A stretch of 64,000 bases of DNA from Bacteroidota bacterium (GTDB lineage Bacteria; Bacteroidota; Bacteroidia; UKL13-3). The stretch spans positions 124,001-188,000 of the forward strand of contig JAIXWD010000006.1 of assembly GCA_027482225.1 (NCBI GenBank). Reading direction: 5' to 3'. Positions 1-9,533 of the stretch are shown here, in pieces (position 1 is the stretch's first letter; each line of letters opens with the position of its first letter). The notes under the pieces were generated by a model. It was not told where the DNA came from. It made no database searches and saw only the letters and a program-made list of their open reading frames with translations. Both the position numbers and the translations under genes were made by a program.

Positions 1-1073
1 TTATTATTACTGTATTGCGCTACCTTTCCTGTGCTTGTAGTGAGAATTTCTGCCAACGTAGTAGAACCTCCAAAGCCCGGGGTAAAATTACTTTCTGTAG
101 CATTGGTATACGTATCACTAAAAATGGACTTCACATCAGCTTGTGGGCGAGTAGGGGTTGGTGCATTTACTAAATCTCCTTTGCAATCTATAGTTAATTT
201 GCCTTTTGCCGCAACACCATTAACAGTAGCAGTAATATCTGTTATTCCAATTTCTAATACGGTTACCACGCCATTATCATCAACTTTTGCAATTTTAGGG
301 TTAGAACTTGTAAATGTAAAATAATATGATGAGGAAAGTACTTTTACATCTTGTCCAGTAACCAAATTAAACGTATTACTTACGCCTGTTATGTTAATGG
401 TTGAACCAATAAACGCCTTGACGGTGCTTGTTTTTCCATCAAAAATATTAGGAGATGGTGTACCTACATTACCTAGTTTTTCAAACTTTATTTCATCAAA
501 CCAAAGTGCATAACCTAAACCATTGGTGCCCTGAGTTCCCGCTGCAAACCAGAACATGCCTCTTTCATTTGTTAGTTTAGAGGGATCAGGAATTGGGATA
601 ATTATTTTAGTCCAATTGGTTCCTACATTCACATTTTGAATAGAAACCCTGTTTTTATCTCCAAGATAGTCGATTCCAAAACCCACATCGCCTAGTTTTA
701 CCCCAGTAGATGCCTTTACATAAAAAGTTAGCGCATCATAACCTGTAAGATTCCTCCCTGCACCATCAATTCTAAAAATCGCCCCCGCATAAGTACCTGT
801 TGGATCTGTATTATTGGGTACATCAATTCTTATGGAGGCATTACTTTCAAAACCTTCCTTTGTATCTACTGAAAATACATCCGGTTTTGCGTCTGCGAAC
901 GGAAAATAAAAATTTGAGCCTAAACCGATAAAGTTATCCGTAAAAATTGCAGCTGTTTTTGCAAAAGTGGGTAATACGGCATCATCAGATAACTTTCTTT
1001 CGCATCCCAATTGAAGAATTAAAGTGGCAGATACGATAAATATAATCTTAGTTCTTTTACCTAGAGTATTCAT
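1..1073 (-). CDS. Surface lipoprotein with glycan-binding-like and Ig-like (BIG2) domains, 3' end cut by window
   Basis: I translated this by hand from the ATG at 1073; 357 codons are open to the window edge and no stop is reached. The N-terminus is a lipoprotein signal: basic start, hydrophobic stretch, then QLGC with the probable lipidated Cys24. Residues of about 40-215 form a beta-rich domain resembling galactose-binding-like carbohydrate modules (YDALTFYVKAS, later ALWFDEIKFE). About 225-305 looks like a BIG2 Ig-like domain (SSNPKIAKVDDNGVVTV). After a Pro/Thr linker a second binding-like domain begins at IFSDTYTN, a start also seen in beta-glucan-type polysaccharide-utilisation proteins. 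The gene lies 32 bp downstream of the glycosidase on the same strand, so the two are probably one operon of a polysaccharide-utilisation locus. Family memberships come from memory of the motifs. The missing C-terminus could hold a GH16 or other catalytic domain. Confidence 0.75.
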   Translation of the reverse strand, partial: MNTLGKRTKIIFIVSATLILQLGCERKLSDDAVLPTFAKTAAIFTDNFIGLGSNFYFPFADAKPDVFSVDTKEGFESNASIRIDVPNNTDPTGTYAGAIFRIDGAGRNLTGYDALTFYVKASTGVKLGDVGFGIDYLGDKNRVSIQNVNVGTNWTKIIIPIPDPSKLTNERGMFWFAAGTQGTNGLGYALWFDEIKFEKLGNVGTPSPNIFDGKTSTVKAFIGSTINITGVSNTFNLVTGQDVKVLSSSYYFTFTSSNPKIAKVDDNGVVTVLEIGITDITATVNGVAAKGKLTIDCKGDLVNAPTPTRPQADVKSIFSDTYTNATESNFTPGFGGSTTLAEILTTSTGKVAQYSNN

Positions 1074-1105
1074 ATTTTCTCTTATTAATATGGTATAGAA
1101 TGTCG

Positions 1106-4100
1106 TTAGTTGTTAATATTTATTTGGATATAAGTGCGTATTTCCCATTCGTTGCCGTTCGGGAATCCAATCGCATTAGGGTTTGGTACGTATTGTCCTA
1201 AACTATTCATTGATAAGATAGGAGAGTACCTATTAGAGTATCTGTTTAACGTACGATAGGTTCCTCTTATACCAATTTTACTTCCTGGCATCATAAACCA
1301 ATCAGGTTTACTTACTTCAAATGACCAATCCCCAATTAGCTGAAGTGGGAATGTTTGGTTAAAATCTCTGTGGTAATCAAATGGTCCCCAATCATCAATT
1401 TTTGCAATCGTCATTAGTTTCATTTTACGGTATATAGTTCTAACGTCAATTCCATATCTTTTGATTGTCCTGGTATCACTGCCATTTGCTTGCCCATTAC
1501 CAAAATATACATTACTAATAAAACCCAATTCGGAATTCACTTTAGAAACTATCCTTGCATTAAATTCCCATAAGTCTTGAGCAGGTGCAGAGCCAGGAAA
1601 CACAAATGTGGTACGGCCATTCCCAAGTATACCAATAGCGGCATCTTGTAAAGTTGGAAGATGACGATATACAAATCCAGTACTCATTGCAAACTTGGCA
1701 TCTTCCATCCTATCATTATCCCACTCATACATCCAAGTTGCAGGTGTAGGATCATAGCTAAGTAAAATTTCACCAGCCATTGTTTCTCTATTTCCTCTTA
1801 CAGAAAAAGGATCGTCTAGGATATTTCTTGGTCGAGCAGGCGCTACAAAATTAGGCCCAATTGGACCCACTAACGGTTTCTGATATAAGAAATTAGGTGC
1901 AACTTGTAACTTACCTATGTTATAGGTAAATCCAGTAAGCGCATTATACATATTTCCGCTTCCTACATCCTTTAGTATCCAACCTGTAAAGGTTTTGGTT
2001 TGATCAACTCCTCCATTAGCTACCAACCCCATATAAGATGCAAGGCCATACCAATTTAATGGTCCAATAGAATAGGTAAGTTTTAATTTTCCTCCCAAAT
2101 TATCGGTACTTTTTATCTTATCTTCATACACTTCATTATTCTCAATCATTTGGAATGCTCTACCATTAAGTGGCTGTCCACCCCAAATTCCACCTAAATT
2201 AAATGAGAATTTTTCCATTTTCTTACCTAATACCAGAGTCAATCTTCTGGTTTTAGGAATTGGAACCGCAAAAGAGCTTTGCAGATTTGTTCGCTGAACA
2301 ATATCTTCATGGAAAATACTGGTAACATCTATACCTGCTAAGTTTTTGCTATATTTTAATAGTAATGCAGGGTTAGCACCCCACCATAATTCAGGACCAA
2401 AAGCAGCTTTTAAACCTTTGAATTTTTTCTTTCCTTCAATTTCAAAACCAAAAGGTGCATTACCGTTGTAAATGTCAATATTAGGACCATAGTTAGCTTC
2501 TGGATATAATGCAAAAAAATCACCCTCATATCCCCAATGGTAATGGCCTGTTCTGTAAAAACCCGTCAATTTGAAATCTCTTGCATCCCAACTGTAACTC
2601 GCTTTATACAATTGTAACCTATTGTTATCATTAATTTGTTGTGGGCCATTTGGTGTTGAAATGATTAAAGGCCTTCCTCTATTTTCATAAAATATCTCAT
2701 CAATTGGTTTTGTAGCCACATTTCCTAAAACATTGAACTGAACATTTGCCATCACATTAGGAGCAGGTCTTGCTGTTATTCCAATATTAAAAGACTCCAT
2801 GTTATCAAAACCTTGGGCACTTGGAAAGGTTGTTGGATTAGAAGAATTAGCAACTTTAGGGGTTGTAATAAGACTTCCACCAGTGTAGTAGGTATTAAAG
2901 TTAGCTTGTAAGTTACTTACATATAACTTACCCTTATCTTTAGACTCTAACATGGCCTTATCACCCCTAGCTTTTAGATTAAAGTCAGCTACAGAAACAG
3001 CATTGAATAAAGTATTTATAGAAGTAAGTGTCTCGTTGTATGGATTAATTTTGTGTATGTTTTGTAATGCATAATATGCTGCCCTAGGATACAGTTCGTA
3101 ATTTCCTCTTTCATTTGTTTGACCTTTAGCACAAATTCCAAACCATTCTTCATTCATGTTGTTTTCACCGCGCACAAAGTCATTCGTGTATCCACCATTA
3201 GACCAAGATGCAGTAACATCATGTTCATCTAAATTTAAGGTTTGCCCAGTTTTCCACCATCCATCACTGAATTGAAATGTGAAGCCTCCTATACTATTCT
3301 CATTTTTCCCGAGCCTTGCAGCATTTTCATATATTTCTTTCCAATTACTTAGCAACACCTTCGCTTGGTAATCTTGGTCTTCTTTATTAGATACGGTGTT
3401 GTATGCATCAGACCCAAATTCGGTGAGCAAAACAGGCATGTTAAGTTCCTTTTTAATTCGTCCGTATAAATCAGTAAATGTAATTCCCCTATAGCAATTT
3501 ATTCCGAGAATATCAACATCCTTACACTCTTTGGCAATGATTTCGGAAAACAATAAATCACCATTACAAATAGCTATCGGATGGTTTTGGTCTATCGCTT
3601 TTAACTCTTTCGCTGCATCATTAAAAAGGCTATACAAATGGTAAGCACCCTTCGTTGATTTTCTATCTGCGAATGGAACATTTTCTGTTTCCGCACCTCT
3701 CCAAAAAAGGCCATAGTTATTCTCGTTACCCAATAAAAATAATAAGATACCTGGGGTTCCTTTGTATTGCGTAACCATTTCTTTGGTTTCTTTCAATAAC
3801 TGCTCCCTAACAAGCGGATTAGCATAATCTGTGTTGGGTTCCCATTTTCCGTTTATAGTCAAACCATATCTACCAAAAGAGTGATTAAGCATGGTGTAAA
3901 TACCATAGTTTTCGTAGATATACTTTATCCATCTTGCCGGTACACCACTATATTGTCTGATAACATTTACCTTCATGTTCTTTAGCAGCGACATTTCATT
4001 GTCTAAAGCAGCTATAATCAAATCGTCCGATTGATTCCATAAACTATAATTGTAGTTTTTTCCAATTGGAAAATAATCCCAATTCATCCCATTGATGAAG

Positions 4101-4225
4101 GTCTCTTTTTCGTTTATTTTAAGTATATAACCATTACCTGATTGAACAACTTGCACTTTATCGTTTTGTGCAGATGCAAAAACAGGTAACAGGCATAAAA
4201 AATATCTAAGGATTTGTTTTTTCAT
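1106..4225 (-). CDS. Secreted glycosidase (clan GH-A-like TIM barrel) fused to a probable outer-membrane beta-barrel
   Basis: The 1039-residue protein starts with a Sec signal peptide (cleavage near FASA-QND, residue 19/20). Residues of about 35-385 look like a clan GH-A TIM barrel as in GH2/GH5 enzymes. The acid/base is probably Glu168 in LLGNENNYG, and the nucleophile probably Glu269 in LLTEFGSDAYN; their spacing of 101 residues fits a retaining enzyme. From about residue 475 to the end the sequence changes to amphipathic strands rich in Tyr, Trp, Phe and Gly, separated by Asn/Gly/Pro turns (FKLTGFYRTG, LNWYGLASYMG, WEIRTYIQININ). That pattern is typical of an outer-membrane barrel. Family members with this arrangement sit in Bacteroidota polysaccharide-utilisation loci, so beta-glucan is a reasonable substrate guess, but the sequence does not fix it. 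The last residue is Asn, not the usual Phe/Trp of a barrel protein. Confidence 0.8.
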   Translation of the reverse strand: MKKQILRYFLCLLPVFASAQNDKVQVVQSGNGYILKINEKETFINGMNWDYFPIGKNYNYSLWNQSDDLIIAALDNEMSLLKNMKVNVIRQYSGVPARWIKYIYENYGIYTMLNHSFGRYGLTINGKWEPNTDYANPLVREQLLKETKEMVTQYKGTPGILLFLLGNENNYGLFWRGAETENVPFADRKSTKGAYHLYSLFNDAAKELKAIDQNHPIAICNGDLLFSEIIAKECKDVDILGINCYRGITFTDLYGRIKKELNMPVLLTEFGSDAYNTVSNKEDQDYQAKVLLSNWKEIYENAARLGKNENSIGGFTFQFSDGWWKTGQTLNLDEHDVTASWSNGGYTNDFVRGENNMNEEWFGICAKGQTNERGNYELYPRAAYYALQNIHKINPYNETLTSINTLFNAVSVADFNLKARGDKAMLESKDKGKLYVSNLQANFNTYYTGGSLITTPKVANSSNPTTFPSAQGFDNMESFNIGITARPAPNVMANVQFNVLGNVATKPIDEIFYENRGRPLIISTPNGPQQINDNNRLQLYKASYSWDARDFKLTGFYRTGHYHWGYEGDFFALYPEANYGPNIDIYNGNAPFGFEIEGKKKFKGLKAAFGPELWWGANPALLLKYSKNLAGIDVTSIFHEDIVQRTNLQSSFAVPIPKTRRLTLVLGKKMEKFSFNLGGIWGGQPLNGRAFQMIENNEVYEDKIKSTDNLGGKLKLTYSIGPLNWYGLASYMGLVANGGVDQTKTFTGWILKDVGSGNMYNALTGFTYNIGKLQVAPNFLYQKPLVGPIGPNFVAPARPRNILDDPFSVRGNRETMAGEILLSYDPTPATWMYEWDNDRMEDAKFAMSTGFVYRHLPTLQDAAIGILGNGRTTFVFPGSAPAQDLWEFNARIVSKVNSELGFISNVYFGNGQANGSDTRTIKRYGIDVRTIYRKMKLMTIAKIDDWGPFDYHRDFNQTFPLQLIGDWSFEVSKPDWFMMPGSKIGIRGTYRTLNRYSNRYSPILSMNSLGQYVPNPNAIGFPNGNEWEIRTYIQININN

Positions 4226-4954
4226 TATGTATCAATTTTGTTATGAGCAAGTGTTAATCTTCAAATTAGCGAATCAAAACATTACCATTGATTTTAATTA
4301 TGGTTAAATTTACTATAACTAAGGTAATAAAAAAAAATCTTAGCAAAGAAGTTTTTTGTTTTGCTACAATACAAAGTTTTATAAGTTGTTTAAAAGCAGT
4401 ATAATAACATTGTTTTTTGATGAGCCGCCTTCCTGATTTGCGTTTTATTTCTTTTCATGTTTAGTGTTCCAAAGCCTCAATAAATGTAAATTATAGAGGT
4501 AGTTTACAATACTATCTAAGCAAGGTTACACAATTAAAATAGCAAATACATTTTTTTAGCGTTAAACATGTAATTGCCATAGAAAAGACTTATCAGTTGT
4601 GTAATTTTATTTTTTTGGCAACGGAGGCCACTATTGAAAAATAAATATCACCCATAATGGATTTTCTGATATTTTTTGTGAGAACATCTTGAAAAGAACA
4701 ACAAAGATTTATGGTTAACTAACTTTTGGATGGCACATTAATCCTTAATGAATCAATAATATTAAACAGTGACTAATCTATTTTGCCATAGATATAATGG
4801 AAGATATCATCAATTGAGATATTTTACGTTAAGATCAATTAATAGGATTATTAGTGGCTTTTCACTTTTTATTATGATACTTAAATGTTAATGATAAGAT
4901 GCGTTTGTTTTTTATCCATCTTATTGCAACCAATTTTTTGGGTGTATTATTTTA
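4226..4954. other. 729-bp intergenic region, no gene seen
   Basis: This AT-rich stretch lies between the glycosidase start and the stop of the TolC gene, both on the minus strand. I see no convincing ORF, RNA gene or strong terminator. It should hold the glycosidase promoter and the end of the efflux transcript. A spaced inverted repeat (TTACACAA near 4526 and TTGTGTAA near 4597) is the only visible structure and may be chance. Confidence 0.5.
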
Positions 4955-6286
4955 CTATAACTTCACTAGCTCACCTGTTAACCTCAATAATTCGGTTTCG
5001 TTTATTTGTGCTTCATATTGGGCGTTTAGTAATCGGATTTGGCTGTTTAGTAAGTTTAGTTGTGCATCGCGCAACTCAATACTGGTAATCACCCCAACTT
5101 TATATTGCTCGTTGGCTATATCTAAGTTTTCTTTCGCAACTTTTTCGTTCTCTTTTTCAAATGAAATTAACTGTATACTCAACAAATAATTGTTGTAGGC
5201 ATGTTGCACTTGGTTTTGTAAACGGGTTAAAGAGTCTTTATAAATTAACTCATTCGATTTTAAATATAAACGTGCATTTTGTAAACGTTGCTTTACATCA
5301 AAACCATTATATAAATTAATACTTAAACCTGCTCCGTAATGAAAACCATTATTTTGTGCCGATTGTAAAAATCCAGCTTCAGATTGTTGGCGATTATAGT
5401 TATAACCACTTCTTAGCTGTATGCTTGGCATACGTTCGGCTTCAATTTCTTTCACACTTAATAAACTAATTTGTTGATTTTTTTTCGTAATCATTAAGTT
5501 GGTGTTTTGTCCATTTATTTTATTAAGTAAATCATCCAATTTATATGTTTTAGGTTCGGGTATATTTTCTGATATCGTATAGCTCACATTCAAATCTCTA
5601 CCCAATAATTGGTTTAAATTGGTTAGTGTATTTTTGTAATTGTTTTCTTGACGCATTAATTCTGCTTTATCGGTATTTAAATCAACCTGCGCTTTTAACA
5701 TTTCTGTTTTAGCACTTTTACCTGCTTTATATTTTTCAGCAGCAAGTTCTAATCTTTTTTCGCTGATTTTAAATGCATCTCGGTTTGAAGCAAGCTGTTG
5801 TTTGGCCAACAATACATCATAATATGCTTTGGTAACACGCATAAAAATTTGCTCAATATTACTGCGCATTTTTAGCTCACCCACTTGTTGTAATTCTTCC
5901 AAGCGGTTTTTAGCAGCAAACATTTTAAAGCCATCAAAAATAGTCCAGCCTAATTCTATGTTTGCATTTAAGTTATTACTTTTGGCACCATCACGGTTGT
6001 TTTCTGCTCCACTTAAAAACTTTTGTCGGGTATCTATAACTTGGTTGTCTTGGTTAATTGTACCTGTTACTGTAGGTAACATCCCTGCAGCTCCTAGTCT
6101 ATTGTTATTGGAGTTAATTGCTGCATCATTTTTAGCTACTTGAATGGCATAGTTGTTTTCTAATGCCATTTTTAATGCTTCACTTAATGTAAGTACTTGC
6201 TGGGCCGAAATGTTGCTAATACTGAATATTAACGCAAGTAAAAAGTTCAAGTGTTTAATTTGTTTATATCTACTAATCAAATTCAT
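4955..6286 (-). CDS. TolC-family outer-membrane efflux protein
   Basis: The 443-residue protein has a signal peptide (cut near ISAQQ) followed by the TolC/OEP pattern: LSEALKMALENNYAI at the start of the first repeat, long alpha-helical coiled-coil segments, and a second repeat after about residue 220 (EKENEKVAKENLDIANEQYKVG). It would form the trimeric outer-membrane channel of the tripartite pump encoded immediately upstream. It is the last gene of the marR-adaptor-RND-tolC run, separated from the RND gene by 70 bp that contain a CACAG-type repeat. The family is clear. The exported substrate is not predictable. Confidence 0.9.
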   Translation of the reverse strand: MNLISRYKQIKHLNFLLALIFSISNISAQQVLTLSEALKMALENNYAIQVAKNDAAINSNNNRLGAAGMLPTVTGTINQDNQVIDTRQKFLSGAENNRDGAKSNNLNANIELGWTIFDGFKMFAAKNRLEELQQVGELKMRSNIEQIFMRVTKAYYDVLLAKQQLASNRDAFKISEKRLELAAEKYKAGKSAKTEMLKAQVDLNTDKAELMRQENNYKNTLTNLNQLLGRDLNVSYTISENIPEPKTYKLDDLLNKINGQNTNLMITKKNQQISLLSVKEIEAERMPSIQLRSGYNYNRQQSEAGFLQSAQNNGFHYGAGLSINLYNGFDVKQRLQNARLYLKSNELIYKDSLTRLQNQVQHAYNNYLLSIQLISFEKENEKVAKENLDIANEQYKVGVITSIELRDAQLNLLNSQIRLLNAQYEAQINETELLRLTGELVKL

Positions 6287-6310
6287 CTTATCTGTTTTTA
6301 TATTTTAAGG

Positions 6311-6339
6311 TTAACGCAGAGACGCAGAGTTCGCTGAGT
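6311..6339. repeat. Dispersed CACAG/CGCAGAG-type repeat copy
   Basis: Between the RND and TolC genes lies a segment reading AACGCAGAGACGCAGAG then TTCGCTGAG. It matches 22 of 26 positions of the unit at 57568-57593 by eye. Such CACAGAG/CGCAGAG strings recur between genes in Bacteroidota; their function is not known to me. Confidence 0.5.
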
Positions 6340-6356
6340 TGTTGTTACTTACTTTT

Positions 6357-9300
6357 TTAGTTTTCATCATTAGCTGCGTACATTTTTTCGCGGATGTTAC
6401 CAAGTGATAAAAAACTGTAAACAGCAGGGATAACATACAAGGTTAAAAATCCTGAGAAAACCAATCCACCAATAATTACAATACCCAACGATATGCGACT
6501 AGTAGCTGCATCTCCAAGCGCTAGCGCAATTGGTAGTGCACCTAATATAGTTGCTAAACTTGTCATTAAAATTGGGCGTAACCTTGAAACGGCAGCTTGT
6601 TGAACTGCTTCTATTTTACTTAAGCCTTCTTCTCGTTTTTTATTGGCAAATTCAACTATTAAAATCCCATTTTTAGTTACCAAACCAAGTAATACAATAA
6701 TTCCAATCTGACTAAAAATGTTCAAGGTTTGATCAAAATACCAAAGTGAAATTAAAGCCCCTGCCAATGCCATTGGAACAGTAAGCATAATGATAATTGG
6801 GTCAATAAAACTTTCGAATTGTGCCGCTAACACTAAATACACCAATATCAAAGCAAATAAAAACGCAAAAGTTGTATTTGATGAACTTTCAGAGAAGTCG
6901 CGTGATGGACCACTTAAATCTGTAGTAAATGATTCATCTAAAACTTTTTCTTTAATTGCATCCATTGCTTTTATTCCATCACCAATCGTTTTTCCTGGTG
7001 CTAACCCTGCAGTAACTGTAGCAGATTTATACCTATTATAATGGTATAATTGTGGTGGACTGCTTTGTTCAACAACATTAACAACGGCATCTAGTTGAAT
7101 TAATTCGCCTTTGTCATTCCTAACATATAACGATTTCAAATCCATTGGCTCATCACGATTTTCTCTGTTAACCTGTCCAATTACTTGGTATTGTTTTCCT
7201 TTCATGCTAAAGTAACCATAACGTATTCCACCGTAGGTAAGCTGTAATGTTTGTGCAATTTGTTGAACGCTAATTCCAACTGCTTTTGCCTTTTCTCTAT
7301 CAATTTCAATAACCAATTCGGGCCTATTAAATTTGAGGTTCACATCCATACCTTGGAAGGTGGGATTTTTATTTGCCTCATCCAAAAACTTAGGTAAAAA
7401 TTCTTGTAGTTTACTGAAATCTTGGTTTTGTAAAATATATTGTACCGGTAATCCAGCACGTGATCCTCCGCTACCATTTATGGTTTGATCTTGAATAACA
7501 AATGACCGAGCTTCTGTCATGCTGCCTACCGTTTTTTGGATAGATTGTGCAATTTGTTGTTGTGAGCGATTGCGCTCGTTAGGTTCTGTTAAAAATATAC
7601 GTGTAAAACCAGTATTTACCGCACCACTTCCAATAAAACCTGGCGCTACTACGGATAGTAAAACATGTTTCTCTGGTGTTGAATCAATAACCATTTGCGC
7701 AACCCTATCCATGTAGTTTTCCATGTATTCGTATGATGCTCCTTCAGGCGCAGTGGAAGCAATGCGCATGACACTTCTATCTTCTAATGGAGCTAATTCG
7801 GATTGTATAGTTGAACCAATTAAAAATATTACTCCAACAGATGCGATTACAATTACTATAGACCACCATCTTTTTTTCATGAACTTTCGTAAGGAGTTGT
7901 TGTAGACGTTATTTAAACCAACAAAAAATGGTTCAGTTAAAACGTAAAATTTAGAATGCTTATGGTTTTTACGCTGCAGTTTTACATTGAGCATGGGGGT
8001 TAATGATAGGGATACAAATGCCGATATTAAAACTGCTCCTGCAACTACAACACCAAATTCACGGAATAACCTTCCAACAAAACCATCTAAGAATATGATG
8101 GGTAAAAACACCACCGCTAAGGTGATTGAAGTGGAAAGTACAGCAAAGAAAATTTCGTTAGAGCCCTTAATGGCCGCTTCGCGTGGACTCATACCTTCTT
8201 CCATTTTTTTAAAAATGTTTTCAGTTACTACAATGCCATCATCAACCACCAAACCAGTAGCAAGTACAATTGCCAATAGGGTTAAAATATTAATGGAGAA
8301 TCCAAAAATGTACATGATAAAAAATGCACCAATTAATGAAACTGGAATATCAATTAATGGGCGGAATGCAATAAGCCAATCACGGAAAAACAGGTAGATG
8401 ATAAGTACCACCAATAAAAATGCAATCAATAATGTTTCGCCAACTTCGGTAATTGACTTGCGAATAAATTTGGTATTATCTAATGCAATATCCAATTTAA
8501 TATCATCAGGAACATCATTTTTAATTTGATCGTATCTGCGGTAAAATTCATCGGCAATATCAATGTAATTTGCACCTGGTTGAGGTACTAAAGCTAAGCC
8601 AATCATGGGTACTTTGCTTTCTTTCAGGATGGTTTGTTCGTTTTCTGCACCTAAAATGGCATAACCAATATCTCGTAGTCGAATGGTTTTATTGTTTACT
8701 GATTGAATGATGATGTTGTTAAATTCCTCTTCGGTAGAAAACCGCCCAACTGTTTTTACGGATAACTCCGTATTGTTCCCTTCAATTTTACCACCTGGCA
8801 ACTCTACATTTTCTCGTTCTAATGCCAATTTAACATCTAGTGGAGTTAATTTAAAAGATGACAGTTTTATTGGGTCGAGCCACAAACGCATGGCATAACG
8901 TTTTTGCCCCCAAATTTGTATTGTACTTACACCTGGTATGGTTTGCAATTTTTCCAATAAAACATTCTCGGCATAATCGTTTACTTCTAAATGCTTTTTG
9001 GTTGTGCTTTGCACAGTAAGTGTTAAAATCGCATCAGAGTTAGCATCCGCTTTTGCCACAACTGGTGGAGCATCAATATCCTGAGGCAATTGCCTTACTG
9101 CTTGTGAAACTTTATCACGCACATCATTCGTTGCTGCTTCTAAATCTTCACTTAAGCCAAACTCAACTGTAATTACACTACTACCTTGATTACTTGCCGA
9201 TGAAATGGAACGAATACCTGCTATGCCGTTTATAGCTTTTTCTAATGGCTCGGTAATTTGCGATTCGATAATATCCGGATTCGCACCCGTGTAATTGGTT

Positions 9301-9443
9301 CTTACTGTAATAACAGGTGGGTCAATAGAAGGGTACTCGCGTACACCCAAAAAATTAAATGCAATGGCTCCAAAAAGCAAAATGATAATTGACATTACTG
9401 TTGCTAATACAGGCCTATTTATACTTGTTGTACTTAAACTCAT
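6357..9443 (-). CDS. RND efflux transporter permease (HAE1/AcrB family)
   Basis: The 1028-residue length is normal for the HAE1 family. It begins MSLSTTSINRPVLATVMSII (TM1), followed by the conserved periplasmic start REYPSIDPPVITV. TM4 carries the proton-relay aspartate pair in ATGLVVDDGIVVTENI, with the GSNEIFFAVLSTSITL segment after it. The second half repeats the architecture and contains LVTKNGILIVEFAN and RLRPILMTSLATILGALP. It is a proton-driven inner-membrane pump for drugs, dyes or other amphiphiles, assembled with the adaptor (9534-10577) and TolC (4955-6286) proteins. The gap to the adaptor gene is 90 bp. The MarR gene heading the run suggests induction by a small molecule. Confidence 0.95.
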   Translation of the reverse strand: MSLSTTSINRPVLATVMSIIILLFGAIAFNFLGVREYPSIDPPVITVRTNYTGANPDIIESQITEPLEKAINGIAGIRSISSASNQGSSVITVEFGLSEDLEAATNDVRDKVSQAVRQLPQDIDAPPVVAKADANSDAILTLTVQSTTKKHLEVNDYAENVLLEKLQTIPGVSTIQIWGQKRYAMRLWLDPIKLSSFKLTPLDVKLALERENVELPGGKIEGNNTELSVKTVGRFSTEEEFNNIIIQSVNNKTIRLRDIGYAILGAENEQTILKESKVPMIGLALVPQPGANYIDIADEFYRRYDQIKNDVPDDIKLDIALDNTKFIRKSITEVGETLLIAFLLVVLIIYLFFRDWLIAFRPLIDIPVSLIGAFFIMYIFGFSINILTLLAIVLATGLVVDDGIVVTENIFKKMEEGMSPREAAIKGSNEIFFAVLSTSITLAVVFLPIIFLDGFVGRLFREFGVVVAGAVLISAFVSLSLTPMLNVKLQRKNHKHSKFYVLTEPFFVGLNNVYNNSLRKFMKKRWWSIVIVIASVGVIFLIGSTIQSELAPLEDRSVMRIASTAPEGASYEYMENYMDRVAQMVIDSTPEKHVLLSVVAPGFIGSGAVNTGFTRIFLTEPNERNRSQQQIAQSIQKTVGSMTEARSFVIQDQTINGSGGSRAGLPVQYILQNQDFSKLQEFLPKFLDEANKNPTFQGMDVNLKFNRPELVIEIDREKAKAVGISVQQIAQTLQLTYGGIRYGYFSMKGKQYQVIGQVNRENRDEPMDLKSLYVRNDKGELIQLDAVVNVVEQSSPPQLYHYNRYKSATVTAGLAPGKTIGDGIKAMDAIKEKVLDESFTTDLSGPSRDFSESSSNTTFAFLFALILVYLVLAAQFESFIDPIIIMLTVPMALAGALISLWYFDQTLNIFSQIGIIVLLGLVTKNGILIVEFANKKREEGLSKIEAVQQAAVSRLRPILMTSLATILGALPIALALGDAATSRISLGIVIIGGLVFSGFLTLYVIPAVYSFLSLGNIREKMYAANDEN

Positions 9444-9533
9444 TTTTTAATTTTTAGAGGTAAAGATTAGCTGTTAGTTTCTTCTGTTTTTGTAATTTTT
9501 ATTTGAGTTTATTCAGAAGAAGATTATTTATGA

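Noticed and set aside
31-324. Plus-strand ORF of 97 codons
   Set aside because: It is antisense to the lipoprotein gene, whose minus-strand frame has clear domains.
4526-4606. Inverted repeat TTACACAA/TTGTGTAA
   Set aside because: The arms are only 8 bp and about 60 bp apart in AT-rich sequence, which is easily chance.
4885-5189. Two plus-strand ORFs at the 3' end of the tolC gene
   Set aside because: They overlap the tolC frame on the other strand and have no protein-like features.
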